Shown: positions 49,082-57,084, numbered from the stretch's first letter. The stretch: DNA of 64,000 nt from Desulfocicer vacuolatum DSM 3385 (GCF_900176365.1 NZ_FWXY01000002.1:1-64000), one strand, 5' to 3'. Made by a program: numbers and translations. The notes: generated by a model not told the origin, from the letters alone.

Positions 49082-49236
49082 TTCATTTCTCCCCGTTTCC
49101 AGATGATTCTCACACAACAGTACCGTATTGAAGTACTGCTGTCAAATATAACGCCCTGTCGGGAAAGCTCCCAAAGGGCTTTCTAAAATTACGCAACAGA
49201 TCTCAGGGCAGATAAAAGCCGTATACTTTACCCCCC

Positions 49237-49265
49237 AATAACCACAATAAACGAAGCCTGACCCC
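49237..49265 (-). repeat. solo REP-A
   Basis: 29 bp AATAACCACAATAAACGAAG plus CCTGACCCC, preceded by GTATACTTTACCCCCC as in the R3-associated copies. It lies between the Phd/Txe and AbiEi loci. Confidence 0.85.
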
Positions 49266-49300
49266 ACGTTTCACCGAAGCGGATATGTTTTGGCGAGATG

Positions 49301-49919
49301 TCATATATTTGCCTCCAAATAAGGGAGCACAATTTTATTCACGCGGCAAATCCTGGCGTACTCCAGAATTTTTTTATGATCGAATTTCATTCTGCTTTTA
49401 TAGAGTTTCAGAGCCTCAAGCACGACATCCATTCCAATTTTGTTCCGAAACTTAAAGCAGTCTGCCAGTGTTTTTTCCGGACTGTAAACCTTGACGGTAA
49501 CGCCGTCAATTTGATGACTCTCAACGCCGGCCTGAAACGACCCTGCAGAAAATTTATGAAATTGCATTGGTGGATAGTGGATCACAGGAGGTTTGCTATC
49601 CTGTGGTATTGCGACAGAAACTTCGTGGGGAATTTGTGTTGTAATTTCATGGAAGGACAGTGCATATAAGGCAGATGACCGAAATGGGAATTCTGGTGGC
49701 AACAATAACAAGATCGGGGCTTGAAACGGTTTCAATCTCCGCCAGTCGGTAAATCCCTCTGGAAATCTGCTCGAGATCTCCCATATCCCGCAGCTGATAA
49801 AGCGTTCTGGGATGTATTCCGGCCTGAATCGCCTCGGACGTTTTAATCATCCCTCCGCCTTCACGAATGATCAGCCTGGCCTTTTCACAGGCGTTGCTCT
49901 TATTTTTCTTTTTGATCAT
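49301..49919 (-). pseudogene. AbiEi-type antitoxin, frameshifted
   Basis: Two overlapping frames make up one protein of the type IV AbiEi antitoxin/transcriptional regulator family. The first (from 49919) gives the winged-helix part: MIKTSEAIQAGIHPRTLYQLRD, ISRGIYRLAE, and LVIVATRIPISVICLI. The family then normally runs on as ALSFHEITTQIPHEV, which is found in another frame from about 49685 downward. The break lies near 49670-49690, and the rest (VKVYSPEKTLADCFKFRNKI) is intact. No AbiEii toxin gene is next to it. Probably dead, unless this is a sequencing error. Confidence 0.8.
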
Positions 49920-50087
49920 GGATAATAAGTTCCCTATATATTTACAAGTAGGGTAAATACTATCCTTTTCAACAAAAAAAGCAAGTTAAACTACAGGAGT
50001 GTGGGGTCAGGCCCAACTCACAGTTGAACTTATAACAACAACAAATCATAAAAATTTAAAAAAACACCTATAAAAAAGAGGATCAAC

Positions 50088-50231
50088 ATGTTAACAGCAG
50101 AACAGGTAATAAACGAAATCTACCTCTTTACAAGGCCGAAGGTCGGCAGAGCATATTCATTGGATCTATCAGCGCTGTACTTTACCCCCCCAACAACGCC
50201 CATAAGCCAAGCCCACTATGCCCTTGCTTAA
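50088..50231 (+). pseudogene. gene 5' fragment ended by repeats
   Basis: An ATG with GAGGATCAAC upstream opens a frame starting MLTAEQVINEIYLFTRPKVG; after about 30 residues it runs into a REP-A-like/REP-B repeat and stops. The start resembles the N-terminus of small antitoxin-like proteins, but no family can be assigned. It looks like a gene cut by repeat insertion. Confidence 0.35.
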
Positions 50232-50333
50232 AAGCCCCTTTTGGGCATCAAAAAGTGCACTCTAAGGCCGTTTTTGGCCATACTTTAGACAACATTACAC
50301 ATAAAAACAAATACTTAACGGGGTCAGACCCGG
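50225..50333. repeat. REP-B element 2
   Basis: 109 bp: GCTTAAAAGCCCCTTTTGGG, AAAAAGTGCACTCTAAGGCC, end ACTTAACGGGGTCAGACCCG. Preceded by a degenerate REP-A' (CATAAGCCAAGCCC). Confidence 0.8.
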
Positions 50334-50342
50334 CCTATAGAC

Positions 50343-50423
50343 GTTGCTCTCAAAGGCATCATTTACATATTGCTGTTCAAGAGTGCCCAAGTGTGGAGGA
50401 GATAAGAATATTCGATCTTTCAT
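50343..50423 (-). pseudogene. 5' fragment of a DegT-type aminotransferase
   Basis: Minus-strand ATG at 50423 encodes MKDRIFLSPPHLGTLEQQYV and the next seven residues, then breaks off. It is the same as the first 27 codons of the gene at 60529-61710 with very few changes, and the similarity continues upstream: 50343-50525 matches 61630-61812 over 183 bp. A duplicated or left-behind piece. Confidence 0.85.
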
Positions 50424-50528
50424 GGGTTTATGGGTTATCTTTTCCATTTTTTGTACGCTTCACGATATTTGAGTTTGATCAATTTTCATAGTCCTGGCTG
50501 GGCCACCTAAAATAAAAAACCTGATTGA

Positions 50529-50565
50529 CAATATGCATAACAATATGCATAACAATATGCATAAT
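50529..50565. promoter_or_regulatory. three tandem 12-bp iterons before the BrnA-like gene
   Basis: CAATATGCATAA occurs three times in a row, each containing the palindrome ATGCAT, immediately before the start codon. Such repeats fit the operator of an autoregulated antitoxin. Operator function is inference. Confidence 0.5.
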
Positions 50566-50571
50566 ATCAAA

Positions 50572-50877
50572 ATGAACAAAAACTCTATTTCAGAAACCTT
50601 TATGGACGATGAATACCCCGAAGTTACCCAGGCAGATTTTGACAAGGCTGTTTTCCGCAGGGCTTTGAAGCCTTTGAAGAAAAAACAGCGGATCACCATC
50701 ATGCTTGACGCCGACCTCGTCAAGTACTTCAAAGCCAAAGCCGGTAAAAGAGGCTATCAAACGCTGATCAATGACACCTTGAGACGCGTAATCTCAACGC
50801 CGTCACACTCCGCGCCTGATATGGAAACAATGCTGAGACAAATCATCAGGGAGGAGTTATCCGCAGCCAGGGAATAA
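50572..50877 (+). CDS. BrnA-like antitoxin, no toxin partner
   Basis: About 101 aa from ATG 50572 (an in-frame ATG at 50533 lies inside the iterons). The C-terminal half QRITIMLDADLVKYFKAKAG plus GYQTLINDTLRRVI is the ribbon-helix-helix-like part of BrnA, which pairs with the BrnT toxin. brnT normally lies just upstream; here that place is taken by the aminotransferase fragment. Hence an orphan antitoxin. Confidence 0.78.
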   Translation: MNKNSISETFMDDEYPEVTQADFDKAVFRRALKPLKKKQRITIMLDADLVKYFKAKAGKRGYQTLINDTLRRVISTPSHSAPDMETMLRQIIREELSAARE

Positions 50878-50932
50878 CGGTACCCGATGGTTGCACCCAT
50901 TAATCATCAAGGCAAGCTCTCAACCTGAACGT

Positions 50933-50985
50933 CACGGTGGCGCAGCCGCCGTGAAAGAAAGGACTATGCTTTGCCCCCTTGCGCT
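50933..50985. repeat. R3 fragment
   Basis: CACGGTGGCGCAGCCGCCGT, a hairpin segment of R3, followed by GAAAGAAAGGACTATGCTTT. Only the 3' portion of R3 remains; it leads into a degenerate REP-A' and REP-B element 3. Confidence 0.7.
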
Positions 50986-51062
50986 TAGGGACAAATTTTT
51001 AAATCTGTCCCCGCCCCCCCCCAAAAACACCAATAAGCCAAGCCTAACCCCAATAGGCCCTT

Positions 51063-51170
51063 GCTTAAAAGCCACTTTTTGACCTCAAAAAGTACACGCT
51101 AAGATCATTTTTGCCCATTTTCAAGGCAATATTCTTTATAAAAACAAAAACTTAGCGGGATCAGACCCGG
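51063..51170. repeat. REP-B element 3
   Basis: 108 bp, GCTTAAAAGCCACTTTTTGA start, ACTTAGCGGGATCAGACCCG end. Preceded by CAATAAGCCAAGCCTAACCC (degenerate REP-A'). Confidence 0.75.
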
Positions 51171-51218
51171 CCATAGAACCCGGCCATAGGTAGCCACCAT
51201 TTATTATCCATAGGAAGT

Positions 51219-51266
51219 GACCTGTTAAAGGCAATCGAAAAACAAACAGGAGTAAAGCTAAAATGA
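51219..51266 (+). pseudogene. tail of a HicA-like toxin
   Basis: A frame encoding DLLKAIEKQTGVKLK ends in TGA that overlaps the next ATG (ATGA). The end resembles the ending of the intact HicA at 62370 (HIKKQLGVK). No start codon remains upstream: the gene's 5' part has been lost at the REP-B insertion. Confidence 0.45.
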
Positions 51267-51679
51267 AAATCGAATATCCGGTACAGATAACTGAAGAAGA
51301 AGACGGCATCTTCTTTGTTTCATTTCCCGACATCGAAGAGGCAATGACCCAGGGAGAAACTATGGAGGAAGCACTTTTTAACGCTTCTGAAGTTCTCACT
51401 CTCACCATGGAGTACCGCCTTGATGAAGAACAGGAAATTCCAGAACCTTCCAACATAACCGGTAAAAATATTTATTTAATTTCTCCCGACGTGAAGGTTC
51501 AGGCGGCTCTGCTTGTTCGCAGGGCGCGGAAGGGCAAATCATTGGCAGAGTTGGCCCGCGCCCTTGAAACTTCATGGCCTTCGGTCAAACGCCTTGAAAA
51601 TCCCCACAATTCGCCGACTTTGAAAATGATTGATAAGGCTGCTGCCCTTGGTAAAAAGCTTGTGTTAAGTTTTGAATAA
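51263..51679 (+). CDS. HicB-family antitoxin with HTH domain
   Basis: 138 aa. N-terminal HicB fold (YPVQITEEEDGIFFVSFPDI, then EAMTQGETMEEALFNASEVL) and a C-terminal helix-turn-helix (AALLVRRARKGKSLAELARALE). It should bind HicA and repress its own operon. Only a HicA tail lies upstream, so the toxin is probably gone. Confidence 0.88.
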   Translation: MKIEYPVQITEEEDGIFFVSFPDIEEAMTQGETMEEALFNASEVLTLTMEYRLDEEQEIPEPSNITGKNIYLISPDVKVQAALLVRRARKGKSLAELARALETSWPSVKRLENPHNSPTLKMIDKAAALGKKLVLSFE

Positions 51680-51754
51680 TTCCGGTGCCGGTCAACGTAC
51701 CCACGCTATCTTGTCAATGAGCAGAGCAATCAGATAATAAACAACATAGCCCAA

Positions 51755-51918
51755 AGGGCCAGGCCTGTAACAACTAAATAATCTCGGTACTGAACGGCGT
51801 GGGCTGTCCAGCCCAGGACCCTGTTCAGGCGCGGAGCGCCGGGACAAGGTGCTGACGCAGTCAGCACTGCGATTCACGGTGGCGCAGCCGCCGTACAAAA
51901 GGAGATACTTTACCCCCC
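51755..51918. repeat. R3 composite repeat, copy 1
   Basis: About 165 bp of stacked hairpins: GGGCTGTCCAGCCC, GGCGCGGAGCGCC, GGTGCTGACGCAGTCAGCAC, and ACGGTGGCGCAGCCGCCGT. It leads into TACTTTACCCCCC and a degenerate REP-A next to the dehydrogenase 2 stop codon. Near-identical copies lie at 61817 and 62683. Confidence 0.85.
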
Positions 51919-51949
51919 AGGGACGACAACAACGCAGGCCTGACCCCAA

Positions 51950-53242
51950 TTACAGGCGCCAGAAGTTTATGCCGGTTTTGTTTACGGCATTGACGTCGAG
52001 CATGGACTTTACGTCTATCAGGCAGCCCTTTTTATTGAGGCAGGCGGTGAAGTCTGAAACAGGCATCTCTCTATACTTGCGGTGGGGTACGGCAATGATC
52101 AAGGCACCAAGATCGGTCATCTTTTCCCAGGGCTGCAGATCCACACCATAGTAATTATGGGCCTCGGCGGCATCGGCCATGGGATCATGGACCAGCACAT
52201 CAGCACCATAATCCTTTAATTCAGAGACAATATCAATTACCCTTGTATTACGCAGATCCGGGCAATCCTCCTTAAATGTCAGGCCCAAAACCCCCACCCG
52301 GGCGTTCTTGATATTCTGGCTTGCATTAATCATCATCTTCACCGTTTTTTCCACCGCAAACCGGCCCATGTTGTCATTGATGCGTCTGCCTGCCAGAATA
52401 ACCTCGGGATGATACCCCTCGGATTCCGCCTTGAATGTCAGATAATAGGGATCAACCCCAATACAATGCCCCCCCACAAGCCCCGGTGAGAACTTCAAAA
52501 AATTCCACTTGGAACCCGCCGCTTCCAGCACATTTTTGGTATCAATGCCCAGTCGATCAAAAATCAGGGCCAGCTCGTTCATCAGGGCGATATTGAGATC
52601 CCGCTGGGTGTTTTCAATCACCTTGGCTGCCTCGGCCTCCTTGATGGTAACCGTGCGATGCACACCGGCAGTGACAATGGATTCATACAATGCAGCCACC
52701 CGTTCCAGGGTGGGTTCATCATCCCCGGACACCACCTTGATGATCTTGGTCAGGGTATGCTCTTTGTCACCGGGGTTGATGCGCTCGGGGGAATAGCCCA
52801 CATGGAAATCTTCCTTCCACTTGAACCCAGACTCCTGCTCCAGAATGGGCACACAAAGATCCTCTGTCACCCCGGGATACACCGTGGACTCAAAAATCAC
52901 CAGAGCCCCTTTTTTCATGTTTTTCCCAACGATTCTGGATGCCCCTTCCACCGGCCCCAGATCAGGACGTCTTGCGCGGTCAATGGGGGTGGGCACGGCC
53001 ACCACAATGTAATCGGCGTCGGAAAGCATGGCAGGATTACAGGTTGCCGTAAACCGAACGGCCCGTTGAAACTCCTCTTGACTCACCTCGCCGGTGGGAT
53101 CTTTCATCTCCCCACAATTTTTGACAATGCTCTCCTTGAGATCAAATCCCACAGTATCAAATTTTTCACCAAAATGAATTGCCAGGGGCAGCCCGACATA
53201 ACCGAGCCCGACAACAGCTATCTTAGATTGATTATTCATCAA
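51950..53242 (-). CDS. UDP-N-acetylhexosamine dehydrogenase, copy 2
   Basis: 430 aa, about 31 differences from copy 1 at 45543 (about 93% identity). The NAD motif, C260, K207 and FKEDCPDLRNTRV motif are unchanged, so it is probably active. Differences cluster at residues 40-60 and 335-400. A gene duplication within the island or acquisition of a close homologue; both copies end 1-2 nt before GGGGTCAGG. Confidence 0.93.
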   Translation of the reverse strand: MMNNQSKIAVVGLGYVGLPLAIHFGEKFDTVGFDLKESIVKNCGEMKDPTGEVSQEEFQRAVRFTATCNPAMLSDADYIVVAVPTPIDRARRPDLGPVEGASRIVGKNMKKGALVIFESTVYPGVTEDLCVPILEQESGFKWKEDFHVGYSPERINPGDKEHTLTKIIKVVSGDDEPTLERVAALYESIVTAGVHRTVTIKEAEAAKVIENTQRDLNIALMNELALIFDRLGIDTKNVLEAAGSKWNFLKFSPGLVGGHCIGVDPYYLTFKAESEGYHPEVILAGRRINDNMGRFAVEKTVKMMINASQNIKNARVGVLGLTFKEDCPDLRNTRVIDIVSELKDYGADVLVHDPMADAAEAHNYYGVDLQPWEKMTDLGALIIAVPHRKYREMPVSDFTACLNKKGCLIDVKSMLDVNAVNKTGINFWRL

Positions 53243-53283
53243 TTTTACCTTTTTAAATCAAAATTCAATTGGGGTCAGATTTG

Positions 53284-53391
53284 GCTTAAACGCCCCTTTT
53301 TGGCATCGAAAAGTATGCGCTAAGCCCTTTTTTGCCCATATTTTAGATAACATTATGCATAAAAACAACAACTTATCGGGGTCAGACCCGG
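53284..53391. repeat. REP-B element 4
   Basis: 108 bp, GCTTAAACGCCCCTTTTTGG start, ACTTATCGGGGTCAGACCCG end. A further partial copy of its last part (AAAACTTAACGGGGTC) follows at 53402-53420. Confidence 0.8.
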
Positions 53392-53494
53392 CTATAGGGA
53401 AAAACAAAAACTTAACGGGGTCCAGAAACCATTATCCCGACTAAAAAGACTAAAAACCTTTACAGGTGTTATCAAATTTGATAACTTTCAACTT

Positions 53495-53821
53495 ATGAAT
53501 TGGAGAATAAAATTTTATAATGATAAGGTCAAAAAACAAACATTAGAACTCCCCGCCGGTATTGTTGCCAATTTGATCCGAACATTTGAGCTTATTGAAG
53601 AGTTCGGGCCGGATTTGGGCAGGCCGCACACCGCGCCGCTGGGGAAAGGGCTGTTTGAGATAAGAGCAAAAGGACGTGAAGGTATCGCAAGGTCGTTTTT
53701 TTGCGCCATTGAAGAAAAGCAGATCGTCGTCTTGCACTCAATAATCAAAAAAAGTATGAAGCCGCCCAAAAAAGATATGAGCCTTGTCGTTAAAAGAATG
53801 AAGGAGGTTAAAAATGGATGA
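53495..53821 (+). CDS. higB: HigB-like RelE/ParE toxin (Gp49 family)
   Basis: 108 aa. FYNDKVKKQTLELPAGIVAN, LIEEFGPDLGRPHTAPLGKG, LFEIRAKGREGIARSFFCA and VVLHSIIKKSMKPPKKDM, the phage Gp49/HigB RelE-like pattern. Likely a ribosome-dependent mRNA endonuclease. Toxin-first order and 8-bp overlap with the antitoxin gene are typical of higBA. Confidence 0.9.
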   Translation: MNWRIKFYNDKVKKQTLELPAGIVANLIRTFELIEEFGPDLGRPHTAPLGKGLFEIRAKGREGIARSFFCAIEEKQIVVLHSIIKKSMKPPKKDMSLVVKRMKEVKNG

Positions 53822-54104
53822 TCTCAGTTTTGAAAATTTTAAAGATGAAGCATTGAAAAATACAGCAGTAAAAAAAGAATATGACGCCCTTGGACCGGTG
53901 TTTGAACTACGACGCAAATTAATTAAGCTAAGAACAGCCAAAGGTGTAACCCAGGAACAACTTGCCCGGATAATGGGAACCAACAAAAGCAATATCTCCA
54001 GGCTGGAATCCGGTGAGAATATTTCCTATCCCACATTTAAAACAATCTCAAAATATGCAGCTGCCCTGGGCTACAAGGTTGATATTGAATTCAGGCCTGT
54101 TTGA
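53814..54104 (+). CDS. higA: HigA-like XRE antitoxin
   Basis: 96 aa. Helix-turn-helix at about residues 38-85: LIKLRTAKGVTQEQLARIMG, NKSNISRLESG, then YPTFKTISKYAAALG. Partner of the toxin just upstream. An exact 100-bp copy of its 3' end (54015-54114) is found at 57200-57299. Confidence 0.92.
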   Translation: MDDLSFENFKDEALKNTAVKKEYDALGPVFELRRKLIKLRTAKGVTQEQLARIMGTNKSNISRLESGENISYPTFKTISKYAAALGYKVDIEFRPV

Positions 54105-54172
54105 GAAACCAATCATATTAGTGTAGTGCTTTTAGTGCGGGTCTGACCCCGATAAGTATCTATAATTGATAA

Positions 54173-55054
54173 TTATTCTTCCCAAACAACAGCATTTTCA
54201 CCTCTTAAAACCCAGTTTTCGGGGGCAAAAACAGCATTGTAAGAACTTTGGTCTTCATAAATTGCATAATCTTCCCGGGAAGTTTCAACAGGGGGAGGCA
54301 CAACTCCATCCAGGTCGGGGATAAAATCAGCCCTGTCCCGACATCGAATCTGCCCATATCGTTTCACTGGAAATGAGGGTGCCTTCACCCTTTGAATTTT
54401 GTGGTTTCTTCCAAATTTTTCACCATTGCTTTCAATATATCTGCGACTCCCCACAGCCAGGCTACCGGTCCATATGCTTTCTCGCTTCAAACTGCCATAA
54501 TTCAAGGTATATCCCACCAAGTCTTTGTAATAACTTTTAAATTCATCTTGATCAAAAATACCGGAACAGGAATAAAGCGCATCGTGATCAATCAATCGAT
54601 ACCGCTCCGGGGGATCTAAAATTTCATTATACCCGCAGTATTCCCAGTCCTTGGGATGTTTCACCCTGCCGGCGCGCACCATGTTCATCTCAATATAGGC
54701 CATGCACCGCAATAAATGAACACCGTTTTCAATGGCAGTTGTGTAAAATCGATCCTCCCAAAAAGCGCCTTTCCTGTTTTTCCGGGCATTGTACGCCTGC
54801 CCCGTGTTGCCGGACACCAGCTGCATACTCTTGGAAATTACGTCTCTGCCACTGTCCGCGGCCAGCAGATGGATATGATTGCACGTGACCGCATAGGTCA
54901 ACACCTTTAGTCCAAACCGTTTTTTGGCTTCAAAAAGCCAATTGCGCCAATTTTTTCTGTCCTTGTCAAACTTGAGGAGATGCTCTTTTTTATGACATCT
55001 GTGGGTGATATGCCATAAAAATCCTGGAATATGTAGTCTTTTTCTACGTGGCAT
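54173..55054 (-). CDS. REP-associated tyrosine transposase (RAYT) B
   Basis: About 293 aa, Y1 HUH transposase of a different lineage from the A copies: PRRKRLHIPGFLWHITHRCH, HUH motif in TCNHIHLLA, a Phe/Trp-rich region GAFWEDRFYTTAI, and catalytic tyrosine in CMAYIEMNMVRAG. The long C-terminal extension (RVKAPSFPVKRYGQIRCRDR onward) is unlike the A copies. ATG at 55054 with AAGG upstream. Its ends match REP-B, so it is the probable driver of that family. Confidence 0.88.
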   Translation of the reverse strand: MPRRKRLHIPGFLWHITHRCHKKEHLLKFDKDRKNWRNWLFEAKKRFGLKVLTYAVTCNHIHLLAADSGRDVISKSMQLVSGNTGQAYNARKNRKGAFWEDRFYTTAIENGVHLLRCMAYIEMNMVRAGRVKHPKDWEYCGYNEILDPPERYRLIDHDALYSCSGIFDQDEFKSYYKDLVGYTLNYGSLKRESIWTGSLAVGSRRYIESNGEKFGRNHKIQRVKAPSFPVKRYGQIRCRDRADFIPDLDGVVPPPVETSREDYAIYEDQSSYNAVFAPENWVLRGENAVVWEE

Positions 55055-55079
55055 TTTGGTCACCTTAAAATTTTAAAAA

Positions 55080-55185
55080 GCTTAAAAGCGCCTTTTTGGC
55101 ATCAAAAAGTATACTCTAAGTCCATTTTGAGCCATATTTTAGCAAACATTTTCTATAAAATCAAAAACTTATCGAGGTCAGACCC
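55080..55185. repeat. REP-B element 5 (right end of RAYT unit B)
   Basis: 106 bp, GCTTAAAAGCGCCTTTTTGG to CGAGGTCAGACCC. It separates the RAYT B gene from the hipT stop codon. Confidence 0.8.
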
Positions 55186-55193
55186 TCACAGCC

Positions 55194-56180
55194 TCACAGT
55201 ATTCCAAGCGCCTTTATTCTTTCAGAAATTATAACGCCTGCTTTTTCTTTCATCTTTTCAGGCATGACGCTGCATTTGATTAAATCAATCAAAAGGGTTC
55301 TTTTTTTTATCATAGTATTGATAAGGGTTGTAATCGGTTTTTCTCTCAGACCCAGCCTGCTGCCTAATATTTTGAAATCATGTCCGGTATAAAATCCATA
55401 TTTTTCATAGACTTTAGAGAATATCCCATTTTTTTCTTCTTCGAGAAGATCAATCGCCAGGAAATCAGAGCTGGAACCAGTGTCAAAGGCAGTTGTAAAA
55501 AGACAATCATAATTGGGTGTCATCCGATCATAATACAGCCCGGTATTCCCAGGAAATTTTTGTAAACTTATATTTTTCAAGTGCATGTCATCATTACCAA
55601 TGATGTATGCATGAACGACACGATGAAAAAAATCAAAGACAACAGAAGCTTTGCCATTGGTCATGGTATTGATGAGTTTACCGGCCGCTTCATAGCTGTG
55701 TGAATATTTGTCTTCACTTTTCATTCCAAAACCCTGAACAAGATCTTCCTGATGAATTTTATCATCATCTTTGCGGTCAAATCGTTTTGTAATATAGACA
55801 AGTTCGCCATCAGAAAATGAGATCAGACCACAAGCTGCTGTATCAATTCCAAGCAGTTTGCCGGTTAACATGGCACAATGTTCATTTTCTGAAGCATGGG
55901 GAAAAATTTCAGGGCTGGGTTTAAGAATATACTCACCATCAGTGGCGGTTATTTGCAGTTCTTTGTTTGAATCAATTTTAACGGACAGTTTCTGCTGAAC
56001 CCCGGAGATAGAAATGCCTTTGGATTTAATCGGACTTTGTCTGAAAAAATCTTTTCGTGTAAATGAAAGCACAGGATCAACCCTGAGGCTTTGAAATAAT
56101 TTTCTAAATTCAGAATCTAAATAACCCGGATATTTTGAATGTGTTTTGATCGGTTTAAGGCTGATTCTACAATATTCCAT
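55194..56180 (-). CDS. hipT: HipT-like serine/threonine kinase toxin
   Basis: 328 aa, HipA kinase core without the N-terminal subdomain, which is a separate gene here. The Gly-rich loop reads KSKGISISGVQQK with the SIS pair at S57 and S59, the same motif and positions as the autophosphorylated serines of E. coli HipT. Catalytic loop IIGNDDMHLKNISL and metal site PNYDCLF follow. The E. coli protein phosphorylates TrpS; the target here is inferred only. It overlaps hipS by 14 bp. Confidence 0.88.
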   Translation of the reverse strand: MEYCRISLKPIKTHSKYPGYLDSEFRKLFQSLRVDPVLSFTRKDFFRQSPIKSKGISISGVQQKLSVKIDSNKELQITATDGEYILKPSPEIFPHASENEHCAMLTGKLLGIDTAACGLISFSDGELVYITKRFDRKDDDKIHQEDLVQGFGMKSEDKYSHSYEAAGKLINTMTNGKASVVFDFFHRVVHAYIIGNDDMHLKNISLQKFPGNTGLYYDRMTPNYDCLFTTAFDTGSSSDFLAIDLLEEEKNGIFSKVYEKYGFYTGHDFKILGSRLGLREKPITTLINTMIKKRTLLIDLIKCSVMPEKMKEKAGVIISERIKALGIL

Positions 56181-56493
56181 TGCTGTTCCTTAAAATCATT
56201 ACCGCACCTGTCAAGTCTTTTCCATTCTCCAGAATCAGGCCGAATTTATCAGTTTTATTAATTTTTTGAGTCTTTGTCTGTACCTTTTTAAGCCACCCTT
56301 CAGCGGCCAGGTTATCAAAAAAAGAAAACAGCTGATCGCTCACAAAAGGATCTTCCTGCAATGGTAGATTAAAGCTTAAGGGCGTTCCTTCGGCAAGATA
56401 TGACCGATCATAGGTAAAGCTGTATCCTGCCCGGGTCTGTTTTAAAATCCCGGCCAGCTGTTTATTGAAAAAAACCTTAGCTATCCTATCCAT
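56167..56493 (-). CDS. hipS: HipS-like antitoxin (HipA N-subdomain 1)
   Basis: 108 aa, equal to the N-terminal subdomain of HipA: VFFNKQLAGILKQTRAGYSF, YLAEGTPLSFNLPLQ, LFSFFDNLAAEGWL. In HipBST this small protein, not HipB, neutralises the kinase. It overlaps hipB by 13 bp and hipT by 14 bp. Confidence 0.88.
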   Translation of the reverse strand: MDRIAKVFFNKQLAGILKQTRAGYSFTYDRSYLAEGTPLSFNLPLQEDPFVSDQLFSFFDNLAAEGWLKKVQTKTQKINKTDKFGLILENGKDLTGAVMILRNSNGIL

Positions 56494-56792
56494 AGATTAA
56501 GTCCCAGGGTTTTTACAATTTTCATCATAATATCCAAACGGATTGAGACCGAACCGGTTTCAACCTTATTGAGTGTACTGTATGATACACCACTTAATTG
56601 GCACAATGCCTTCCTGGTCAGCCCTTGAGACTTTCTCGCCGCTCTGACAACTTCACCTGTTTTTTCAATGCTGACGGCATCCTTCAACGTTTCGGATTGG
56701 TGAAGCCTGCCGGCAAGATGATTGTACTTCTCCTGAATAATTTTCAAGTGCTCATCAATGCTCATAAATCGCTTATCTTCAGGCATGTTCAT
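56481..56792 (-). CDS. hipB: HipB-like XRE regulator
   Basis: 103 aa. The C-terminal helix-turn-helix is VVRAARKSQGLTRKALCQLS, GVSYSTLNKVETGSVSI. The N-terminal 35 residues are an extension of helical type. It probably represses the hipBST operon through the palindrome at 56840. Confidence 0.88.
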   Translation of the reverse strand: MNMPEDKRFMSIDEHLKIIQEKYNHLAGRLHQSETLKDAVSIEKTGEVVRAARKSQGLTRKALCQLSGVSYSTLNKVETGSVSIRLDIMMKIVKTLGLNLWIG

Positions 56793-56839
56793 TTTTTAAC
56801 AACCAATCAAGTAAAATATTTTATAAAATTATGACTATC

Positions 56840-56865
56840 GCATACAAAATATCATAATAGTATGC
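56840..56865. promoter_or_regulatory. hipBST operator and promoter
   Basis: An inverted repeat GCATAC-N14-GTATGC lies about 50 bp before hipB. On the minus strand its TTGTAT half serves as a -35 box, with TATAAA 16 nt further on, so HipB binding would block RNA polymerase. The function is inferred. Confidence 0.6.
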
Positions 56866-57084
56866 ATTAATGCAATATTTTTTTAATTTTACAGATAATT
56901 GTATGTGGAATTGCGAATACAAGCGGCTCATATTAAAGGCCTGATTTTTTAAACAGACTTTGATTCATGTTTTTCACTCAGCAACGGAATCAGACATCGT
57001 AACGAAAACTCTGATACAAGCAAAACACACACCGACACTTTATTTTACCAGCAATAAGCCAAGCCTGATCACACGTAGTTTGAT

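Larger units (their letters stand above)
54139..55185 (-). mobile_element. RAYT unit B with inverted REP-B ends (1,047 bp)
   Basis: Left end GGGTCTGACCCCGATAAGT (54139-54157); right end ACTTATCGAGGTCAGACCC (55167-55185), its inverted copy with one mismatch. The right end is part of a full REP-B element (55080-55185); the left is only its terminal part. Inside is one transposase gene on the minus strand. Confidence 0.75.

Noticed and set aside
51692-51949. Similar open frames at 51692-51949, 61766-62038 and 62647-62838 (shared SRRSAPEQG segment) as a repeated small protein family
   Set aside because: They are the same R3 repeat DNA read in one frame; starts and ends differ and none has a ribosome-binding site.
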